A DNA stretch of 64,000 nucleotides from NCBI GenBank assembly GCA_022225965.2, contig JAKJXP020000125.1:50075-114074 (forward strand). The letters are read 5' to 3'. The notes under the pieces are model-generated. The model saw nothing but the letters and a program-made list of their open reading frames with translations, was not told the origin of the DNA and made no database searches. Below, in pieces: positions 56,348 through 64,000 of the stretch. The position numbers and the translations under genes were made by a program. Positions within the stretch are counted from its first letter, which is position 1. The number at the start of each line of letters is the position of its first letter. The DNA is from Diatrype stigma. Taxonomy: Eukaryota; Ascomycota; Sordariomycetes; Xylariales; Diatrypaceae.

Positions 56348-58003
56348 TTAGTTCCCGTTCGTCTTCTTTGCCGCTACTTTCTCTTCTTGGTTCTTGCCCT
56401 GCGCTGAGGCGTGGTCGGCCTCGGCGTCGGCCGCTTCGCTGGACGCCTTCGCGTCGGCGGACTGACCGCCCTCTGATGAGGCCCTGTCGTCTGACTCATC
56501 AATATCCTCAACATCTTTAGGAGTCGCAAGACCGGTTTCCTGGTTCTCCTGGTTCTGCTCGTTCTCCTCCTCGATGAGCTCTTGCTGCTCCTTGAGGACC
56601 TCGAGACGCTGCTTGTTGGTGGCTAAGCCCTCGGCGTTGTGAACCTCGAGTTCGATCTCGTGGAACAGCTCCTCGGGAATGGATGACAGCACACCCGTCA
56701 AGGCGTGGATCTGAGCATCGAAGCCGCTCTCCTCCGCTCCCTTCTCGCCATACATGTAGGCGTTGCTGAGGACCAGCAGTGTCGAGGGGACACTATGCTT
56801 CAGCCGCAGGTCTAGCCAGGATTGAAGACTCTCTCGGAGCCTGGCAGGTGATATGGTGTGTGTCTTGATGCCTCGGCTCTGGCAGGCGGTCTGGAGCTCG
56901 GCGACGTTAAGACTATCGACGCCCTCGTAGCTGATGACCTTGTCGTCTCTCTTGATCTGGCGCATCCTGTGACGAACCTGGTATCGAAGCATCGTGTCGG
57001 TACCGAAGGTGTTCAGGTTCATGTAGCGGCAGATGGAAACGAGCTGCGGCCTGGAGAGGTTGTCAAGCGTGAGATCATCCCGGAAAGTCTTACAGATCTT
57101 GATGACGTCCTCCGCGGTCGGCTGCTCCCCAGTGGCTCGCAACTTCCGGAAGAAGACGCTGAACTCCTCCCTCTGCGCCGTGGCCGCCGTCAAGGGGAGA
57201 CCGGTTTCACCGAGGGTGCCCCGCAGGAACGAGCTGACCTCTTTACGCGTAGTCCTTAACGTTGCCGCCTTCTTCTCCTTGGTGGATTGGCCTTCGTACG
57301 TGCTAGGCAGCATATTCGGGAAGAGCTTAAGCGCGATGGGCAGCAGGGCTTCGGCGAACGGGACGATGATAAAGACGGAGAAGGGGACTAGGCGGCCAAG
57401 ATCCTGCACTGTTCGTCTGAGTTGCCGGCTCTCGCGCCGGGTGAGTTCGTAGCCAGCAGCCATCTTGAATGCCAGCCGACTGCTGATCCTGACCTCCGTT
57501 GCCAAGAGCTTTGTTCCATCCCAGTAGTGTTGAATCTCCTTTTTTATTTTTTGGCCGAGAGTCAGCTTCTTCCCCTGCTTCTCCTCCTGTTTGGCGATCT
57601 CTGCGTTCTTTCTGGCGCTCAGCTCGGTCAACGTCTTCGGCTCGCCCGTGGGTGAATCCAGCGCATTTGTGGCTACTGTCTGATCGTTGTTCTGGGAGGT
57701 GGCAGTCTCGGCTGCCTTCTTCTCTGCCGCCTTTGCTGCTTCTTTGGGGAGCGGTTTCTTAGCCTGCTCTGCGTTAAAGCCAGGCGGCGGTGCATTTGGT
57801 GGCGTTCCTGAGGGCCTCTGTTCGGTTGCTATGGTTCGCAGGGGGATCAGGAGGGCGCGTGTAAATTGATCGATTGGTAGACCCTGAGTCCGACGTCCGA
57901 AGTAGGCTGAGGGAAGGCCGAGGCCCGGACGAGCGGCGACAGTCCTCCCAGCGAAGGGGTTGACTAGGACCGCCCTCTGGGCAGCTCTGGAGGATGCGCT
58001 CAT
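56348..58003 (-). CDS. mdm38: Mitochondrial LETM1 family protein (Mdm38/Ylh47)
   Basis: A single-exon 551-aa protein starts at MSASSRAAQRAVLVNPFAGR (ATG 58003). The first about 70 residues are Arg/Ser/Ala-rich and lack acids, as expected of a mitochondrial presequence. The family core follows: LGQKIKKEIQHYWDGTKLLA, RLAFKMAAGYELTRRESRQL, and the transmembrane helix VPFSVFIIVPFAEALLPIAL with KLFPNMLPSTY. The matrix ribosome-binding-like domain then contains LSRPQLVSICRYMNLNTFG, LRYQVRHRMRQIKRDDKVI and LRESLQSWLDLRL. The C-terminus is acidic and Glu/Gln-rich. LETM1 proteins sit in the inner membrane and support K+/H+ exchange and insertion of mitochondrially encoded proteins. Length is close to yeast Mdm38 (573 aa). 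The yeast paralogues Mdm38 and Ylh47 cannot be told apart here. No intron is needed. Confidence 0.95.
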   Translation of the reverse strand: MSASSRAAQRAVLVNPFAGRTVAARPGLGLPSAYFGRRTQGLPIDQFTRALLIPLRTIATEQRPSGTPPNAPPPGFNAEQAKKPLPKEAAKAAEKKAAETATSQNNDQTVATNALDSPTGEPKTLTELSARKNAEIAKQEEKQGKKLTLGQKIKKEIQHYWDGTKLLATEVRISSRLAFKMAAGYELTRRESRQLRRTVQDLGRLVPFSVFIIVPFAEALLPIALKLFPNMLPSTYEGQSTKEKKAATLRTTRKEVSSFLRGTLGETGLPLTAATAQREEFSVFFRKLRATGEQPTAEDVIKICKTFRDDLTLDNLSRPQLVSICRYMNLNTFGTDTMLRYQVRHRMRQIKRDDKVISYEGVDSLNVAELQTACQSRGIKTHTISPARLRESLQSWLDLRLKHSVPSTLLVLSNAYMYGEKGAEESGFDAQIHALTGVLSSIPEELFHEIELEVHNAEGLATNKQRLEVLKEQQELIEEENEQNQENQETGLATPKDVEDIDESDDRASSEGGQSADAKASSEAADAEADHASAQGKNQEEKVAAKKTNGN

Positions 58004-59285
58004 GACGAAGACGGAGGCGGTATAGCAGCAGTGATAAAGGCGATGTTATACAAAAGATGCGATTAAATGTATGAATGTTGAATGGGAGTGAAAATGGATG
58101 TGGAAGTGGAGGTGTAAGTGGAAGTGGAAGTTGCGGGACGGAGTAATGGAATGGAACTGGGGGGGATGTCGTAATACCTGACTCTAGTCGATTTTAAAGC
58201 CGACAAATTATGAGGATTGGGGGTACGGCGGAGCAGAGCATGAGATGGTTGAAATCCAGTGAAATCCAGTGAAATCAATGGCCCAGAACAATTCCAGCAG
58301 TCCAGAACCTGAGACTGACCCGATAAGTCCGCGATAATGCTGAGATACCGTTATCACCACGTGATCCAGATCTAGGAACAGGGACGCTAGCTGATTGTCT
58401 AGTCCTAAACCTGCCTAGATGGTCCTAGTCAGCGATTCCGACCGAATCAGGCAATGCGTCGTGGCAGCGTGGGCCCAGGAGCCGTGGCCCGTGGTCCATC
58501 ATCTATCACCTGGAACCTTCCCCCTAAACTAGCCTCCGTGGCGTGGCAGGCCGGCAGCTGTCCACGGGGTGGATCCCTCCAGAGGTCCTCCAGCTGTTCG
58601 CATGTCGTCCATCGGGGCAGGCCTGGAGCTCTCGGGAGTGGTGACACACGGCACTCGGCTTTTGGTGCGGAGGTTTCTCCCTACTATAGTACGTGCCTAC
58701 CAACTTTATACACACGTCTCTAGGTGGGGGCCAGTGGTTATACGTCACCTCAGAAGAACTTCCTTCATCAATATCATGATCGCGATGGGAAATAACCATA
58801 AGCGCCTGATCCGAATGTTTGGTAAACCCCTAAACTTTGATATCCAAGACAACGGATTGACTTCTCGACCGTTTAACATTTTAAATTTTCACCAGCACTA
58901 AGAATAGAAAAGTACATGCAGCTGCCACGATGACTCGTCCAAACTTTACTCACGAATAATGCAATTGGCTTTTGACAGGTACCAACAACGGGCCGACGGG
59001 TTGTAGTAAAGTTCATCATAACAAAGTCCTAAGCGGTCCAGGCACAGAAATTTAGCTCTAGTTTAAGTATTTGTCTCTATACCTACCATGCGCGAAGTAC
59101 TATTTTTCATAGTTACCTACCCACCCCCTGAGAGTTGCGCGTAGAATCAAGAAAACGGTAAGCATCCTACCTACCCTCATCCGCATTACCACGGGCGAAA
59201 CCAGCCACCACGGCGGCGACGTCTTCGCCGTGTGCACGCCGCCGCCCTTCAGGGGCGGGGGGGTTCTACCTACCTACCCAATAGT
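58004..59285. other. Intergenic upstream of LETM1 gene
   Basis: This is the LETM1 promoter and the 3' flank of the small membrane-protein gene. It includes GTGGAAGTGGAGGTGTAAGTGGAAGTGGAAG-like words near 58098-58128 and a GTGAAATCCA near-duplicate at 58250-58275. No gene is recognised. Confidence 0.45.
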
Positions 59286-59894
59286 CTAATACTCGCGAGA
59301 CCTCCTCCACCTCATCCACGGCAGCAGCACACACTGGACCAGCACGTGCATTACGCAAGCGGCCACAAACGTCCACCGGAAATTGGCCATCATGACCAGC
59401 AGCGCAGCGACCTGCAGCAGCAGCCAGCAGGGTCCCAAGAGCCTCTGGACGGGCGAAGGGGCCGCAGGCAACACAGCGCGGACGCAGACGCCCGCGATGG
59501 CGAGGCCCAGGGCGAGAGCGAGGGGCTTGTTGTCCTGGACCCAGCGGACGAGCGCGTCGTCGCCGTGTGCGGCGGCGCGGGCGAGGTAGTCGCGGGCGCG
59601 AATCGCTGCTGCCGTCAGCACTGCTCTGGCTTGCACTGCGTAGCGGTTGCTGCCGTCGTTCGTGGATGCGCAGAAGGCGTGGTACTGTTGGAGGTAGTAG
59701 TACGGGACAGAGAAGACGGAAGAGAGGAAATGCGCGATGAGGTTGAAGACGGCCCGGCTTGGGTCGATGATGGGAGGGAGTGGGGGGAGGAAGGAGAAGA
59801 GGGCGTCTCCTAGACCTGCTGCTGGTGGCTCGGCTACCACGCCGCCGAAATCCCCGAGGATCAGGATGGGCATGTCGCGGATGTAGTCCTCCAT
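59286..59894 (-). CDS. Small multi-pass membrane protein, function unknown
   Basis: A single-exon 202-aa protein starts at MEDYIRDMPILILGDFGG. Hydrophobic segments include ALFSFLPPLPPII, AVFNLIAHFLSSVFSVPYYY, PLALALGLAIAGVCVRAVL, LGPCWLLLQVAALLVMMA and FVAACVMHVLVQCVLLPWM. The tail is basic (RWRRSREY), which suggests a cytosolic C-terminus. About four transmembrane helices are likely. I do not recognise the family. The high third-position G/C and coherent hydrophobic pattern support coding. The distal end lies close to CTACCTACCTACC words. Confidence 0.6.
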   Translation of the reverse strand: MEDYIRDMPILILGDFGGVVAEPPAAGLGDALFSFLPPLPPIIDPSRAVFNLIAHFLSSVFSVPYYYLQQYHAFCASTNDGSNRYAVQARAVLTAAAIRARDYLARAAAHGDDALVRWVQDNKPLALALGLAIAGVCVRAVLPAAPSPVQRLLGPCWLLLQVAALLVMMANFRWTFVAACVMHVLVQCVLLPWMRWRRSREY

Positions 59895-60530
59895 GATAGC
59901 TAAGGTGAGTGTTGGTTGCTCGGGAACCCGTGAATTTTTATAACTTGATCACTAGCCTTCTTAGTAGCTATGCATGTTATGCCTTCCCAGGAACCATGGT
60001 GATGTCAATCTCGGGGGTTGTATTTGTATATAGGTAGGTCCTAACAATCCGTTCGTCACATAGTCTTTGTCCGCCACGCTCCCATTGTGGGCATTGTGAT
60101 CTGGATTGATCGCCCTGTTTTCTACTCGTTCTAGGACAGGACTGGAAAGCGCACCAAATGCCGAGATACGTGAACAATACTCATTGTATCCTACATGGCG
60201 CTCGCTACGATGACATCACTTCACACACAAGAGGGTAATTCGAATGTTCTACCTCTCCACGCGGTCAAGAGCCAGCCAGGACGGGGCAAGAGTCCTCGGA
60301 AACACCAATGAAAGATAACCTAATATTATGCATCGAAACCAGTCCTTTCTATATGTAGTTTTCCTATGCTCTCCTGGGTATCCTGGATATGTCCCATTTA
60401 AACAGGCCGTCCCATTGTATATTGCCAAACTCCGATAGTCGCATGCAAAAATAACTGTGCGCTGGGATAGCAAATTTGCAATCAATGTAGGTTCGGTATG
60501 TACTGCTGAAGGACATCCGCCACTCTTTGT
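59895..60530. other. Intergenic between small membrane protein and STB6-like gene
   Basis: About 640 bp covers the promoter of the membrane-protein gene and the 3' end of the STB6-like gene. No coding frame or repeat is recognised. Confidence 0.45.
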
Positions 60531-63299
60531 TTAGTCATGCTGTGTTTCCTCTGTGATGTTCGGTCCGGTCCCGATGCCAGTCAATGTGCGTACAGCCCAG
60601 TGAAGCCAGCTTTCGGTCTCGAGCTGTTGCTTCAGCTCCTCCGCCTGTTTCTCAGCTTCGCCGACGCGGACATCGAACTCCTCGATTCCGCCCTCGAAGT
60701 CCTGCACTCGGGATTCGAGGCTGTTCATCTCGTATTCCAGCTTCTGGACCCACGTCTCGATTTCTTTGAGCATCTCGGTTAGATGGCTTCGCTCCTCCAA
60801 GACAACCTCATGTGACTCTTGCTTCGCCCGCTGGTAAGCATCGTTGCGCTGATAATATATGGCTTGAAGCTCATCCTGTTGTCTAGCGTAGGTATCATTC
60901 AAATCCTCAATGGCCCCGATCTTCTGGTCGACCCAAGGCCCTATACCTTGCTCGATACCAAATATGCTGCGGTATAAGTTGCTGGCCACCTCGGCGAGAC
61001 TAGCTTGCTCCTCTATGTCTGCGGCCATGTCTGCAGAGTCATCTTCATCTAGATTCACGAGCTCCTCCCATCGCAGAATAGCATCTTCCGCCTCGCTAAA
61101 GGACAGTCTCCGGGGCCAACGACTCTCATTTGGGTAGAGTCGGGGTTGTTCGAAAATATACCCACTGTGCCGCCGATGTAGATTCGATATGTTGCTGCTG
61201 AACTGTCGCTGAGCCATAGCTGTGAGGGCAAATCCCTGCAGGTCATTTTCGTCTATCCTTGCTGATTCGGCTACAAAGGGCTCGATCACGGCAGCCCCCT
61301 TCGGCATCTCTGACATGTCCTCGTTTGAGCTTCTATATCTATTGCCACCAGCTCTGGTTGGAGGCCGAGAACTGTCTGGCGTGGCGTCGATCCGCCCCGA
61401 CGTCGCAACTGACGCGGGGGCTGACTCCAGAGTCTTCTCCCTTCGCATGGCACTCAAGTACTCTTCCGGCTTGGTTTTCCATGTGAAAGCCCTCCCAATG
61501 GCTACCGGGCTTGGTTGGGAGCCACCTGGCGTATTAGATGACATGGACGCTGCCGTACCTGCGATTGGGGTGTCTATTGACTCTTCCCTCAAGTGCCGGC
61601 CCGAGTTTCCTCTAGGGACACCCCCGTTATAGACCGCGCCTTTGATTCGCTCGAATCCTGACCGAGCATCCCTTGCAACGTTCTTGAAAACTCCTCGCCG
61701 CAGCGCATCCTTCTCACCGGGACTCTCCCCTATACTAACGGCGGAGCCCGGGGCTGGAGTGGAGTAGATGGCTGGTGAGTCGTCTTTGCGTTGTATTTCG
61801 TTCTCCTCATCGTGGGTCAATGGCTGTATTCGTTTCGCCTGGGTGTTATAGTCTTCCTTGGTAAAGAGTATGTTGCTCATATCGGGTATGGCTTTGTCGT
61901 TGGGATCTACCGTCGAGCGCTTCGGCTTACCCAACCATAGCCACTTAGCGCGCTCTCCTGACAACAGCTTGATAAACTTGCTGAGGTCTGTTGTCTCGAT
62001 GTCACCAATGCCACCTTTGTCGCGACCACCGACCATTCCAAGCACAAGTTCGCCTCGTTCACCCCCAATTTCTCTGACGGTGGACTTGACTGCTTTCTGT
62101 ACGCCCCAGCCTTCTCCCGCCGCTGCTTTTGCGGTTGCAGCATGTAGCTTATACAGGGTCTGCCTGTCCAATCGTCGGGATCGTTGCGACCTCTCTACTT
62201 TTATGTACTTCTGGAAGTAGTAGATGCCCCTTTCCGTAGATTCAATATCGAAAACATCTTTAGAGACCGGCGCTCCGAGGTAACTGAGCCGATTCCTTGC
62301 ACCAATGAGCAGACCAAGCAAGGCAACGACGGTGGTCGGTCCAAGTATGCCATCAGCCGGCTCCACATTGTAGTACTCGGCTCCAAACTCGGTCCACCAA
62401 TCCCCAACGGCAGTCTCGGTGACGTCGCATAGCAGTCCATCGATATATACGGGTTCGAGTTTCCCGAAGAGGTACAGCGCAACCTGGCACAACTTGACGA
62501 GCTCGATCGCAGCGTCAGCGAAGGCGATCTTTTCGCTTATCCTGTACAGCTGATAAAACTTGGCTTTGGCTGCTCCAGTGGGTTCAGATAACGTCAAGCC
62601 GGACCGGCCGGAGCACCCCAGCCTTTTGAGATCCTCGTTGACGATGAACTCTCGACGGTGAGCCTTGATATCTCCCTCGGGAACTGATATGACGGTCAGA
62701 GCAGAGGGAAAGCTGCTGAGATTCGTCACCATTACCTCCCCGATGGGGGTTTCCCTCGGTCGGGCGTGATATTGCTGGACGGCCTTGAAGTAGACACGGA
62801 GACGAGGCGACCAGGCATCCTCATCGGCCGGGACGCTCAACACCCCAACCACAACGGAGTGTTTATCATCTCCAGTATATGTGACTATCACAAAGGTCGG
62901 AGATTGGCGAGAACAAGCCCACTGCTCAACCAGGTACAACTCGTAACCCCGAAGCTTCTCTTTCCGCTCGACAACGTTGACGCATGGGTCGTCCTCGAGG
63001 TATCTGTAGGAATTAGCGGTCAAGAGGGTGCCCGGGTATCACGACAAGCCTAACTCCGCGACATACCTGAAAGCGACAGGATCAGGGAAGACAAGATGGC
63101 GCCGCGGGGGTTCTAGGGATGGTGAGGTTTGGGTATGGAGTTTGCTGGGATCTGAATGTGTCGAAACGCCATCCTGGCGGGTTGTTGGGTCGGGACGGAA
63201 GCTCGGGTTCGGGTTGGCATTTTGACTTCGACTGCGTTGTAACGGAGATCTGGTCCTCAACAGTTCATCTTCGCGATGGTGGGGTAAAGGGAACGACAT
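60531..63299 (-). CDS. STB6/STB2-like protein (Sin3-associated family)
   Basis: Two exons are proposed, 63299-63067 and 63003-60531, giving 901 aa. Splicing (GTATGT...CTACAG, 63 bp) joins FPDPVAFR to YLEDDPCVNVVERKEKLRGY, restoring the conserved STB6-like N-terminus. That domain (about residues 70-380) also shows YELYLVEQWACSRQSPTF, WSPRLRVYFKAVQQYHAR and the block DGILGPTTVVALLGLLIGAR. A disordered Ser/Pro-rich middle follows. A coiled coil lies near the C-terminus, roughly residues 730-870 (EDLNDTYARQQDELQAIYYQ, then EMNSLESRVQDFEGGIEEF and AEELKQQLETESWLHW). Yeast STB2 and STB6 were found as Sin3-binding proteins, so a link to a Sin3 histone-deacetylase complex is inferred; in filamentous fungi the role is little studied. 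The family call is from remembered similarity. Confidence 0.82.
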
Positions 63300-64000
63300 G
63301 GTTCTAGAGGTTTGGCAAGGACTCTAGTCCATGTATACGCATTACCGGCCCTCGAGATAGATGTAATCGGGGGTTCATTGTGCGGCCGCGATGAGCGTCG
63401 GGAGGATCATGTCTATTGGCGGCTGTGTGTAATGTGTGACATGTGATGCGGCCGGCACAAGATGCAGCCAGTATCAAGCGATGTAAGAGCTGTCTACCTA
63501 GAGAGGTTCAGAGCAAGAGAGAGAGACCCAAACGAGAATGTCTAACTTGGAGATGTAGCGTTTAGTTAAATGTTGCATGTGAAATGCAGCTCAGACGGGA
63601 GCTGCTGGTCGACGTCCAGCTGGGCCCCCTGTTCGTTCATTCGCTCCTTAAGCTGGCTACACCTGGGCAACTAAGCCCGAAGAAGCTACCACGAGCACTG
63701 CACAAGGCCGGACTCCCCTGGACTCCCCCGGATATGGTCTTAGCGGGGTGCGCTCGTTCAACCATGCCGTCATAGGCGCAACCCCTGCCCCTAATAGTTG
63801 CACAGTGTAGCGGAACATGTCTAGGTACAGTGCCTCTGTTACAGCTTGCAGGACAGTCAGTGAACCTGCCTACCTACAATACATACTCGTCAGGGCTCTA
63901 ATCGCCTTTTGACCCACAATTTTATGGCTTCGCCATTGGGGTCAGGGACAAGCTAAACGTATTGCAAAAGCAAAACGTAGTGTTTTCTACATAATTCTCC
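63300..64000. other. Right-edge flank, promoter of STB6-like gene
   Basis: This contains the presumed promoter and leader of the minus-strand STB6-like gene. A 63-codon plus-strand frame (63584-63775) has no motif and ends 225 bp before the window edge. No other feature is seen. Confidence 0.4.

Overview
The window reads as nuclear DNA of a filamentous ascomycete (Pezizomycotina, most likely Sordariomycetes). Genes are about 1-5 kb apart, introns are short (46-220 bp) with GTRNGT donors, and several products are characteristic of this group: Scm3 with a long disordered tail, an STB6-like protein, a DUF3752/GPALPP protein, a STAND-like protein and a fungal AAA ATPase. A repeat-induced point mutation (RIP) footprint in a retrotransposon fits the same assignment. 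Intergenic DNA is rich in TACCTA/TAGGTA-type words.

Layout. 1-272: 3' end of a cytochrome P450. 771-1498: DUF3807-like protein. 2467-12010 (minus): a four-exon STAND/NLR-like gene split in its last exon by a 7,424-bp Ty3/gypsy LTR retrotransposon (3021-10444). The element has 327-bp LTRs, a GAAGG target-site duplication and heavy RIP. 12913-15219: fungal AAA ATPase, divergent from the STAND-like gene. 15511-16752 (minus): class III Old Yellow Enzyme-like oxidoreductase. 18205-19893: casein kinase II alpha. 21324-24704 (minus): CENP-A chaperone Scm3, divergent from Atg6/Vps30 (25467-27155). 28039-28236 (minus): possible 65-aa protein. 29883-31304: multi-pass membrane protein. About 31544-31672: a tRNA-like Pol III unit. 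32130-37327 (minus): Vps8, divergent from a GPALPP-motif protein (38157-39440). 40091-41703 (minus): membrane-anchored RING E3. 41704-47242: a 5.5-kb stretch with no convincing gene. 47243-48127: cyclophilin H-type prolyl isomerase with six exons. 50956-52870 (minus): secreted Thr/Cys/Pro-rich protein. 56348-58003 (minus): LETM1/Mdm38. 59286-59894 (minus): small membrane protein. 60531-63299 (minus): STB6-like protein.

Most genes are unrelated housekeeping functions: kinase signalling, centromere identity, autophagy and endosomal trafficking (Atg6 and Vps8), mitochondrial ion homeostasis, and proteolysis. They do not form a pathway or a biosynthetic cluster. The P450 at the left edge and the OYE could be accessory metabolism.

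The most notable structure is the disrupted STAND-like gene. Removing the transposon and one GAAGG copy gives an uninterrupted 637-codon reading frame across four spliced exons. The flanking gene is not visibly mutated. In each LTR the half facing the element is RIP-mutated while the half facing the gene is spared. All exon boundaries were placed by eye from splice signals, frame and family similarity remembered from training; none was tested by alignment or RNA data.
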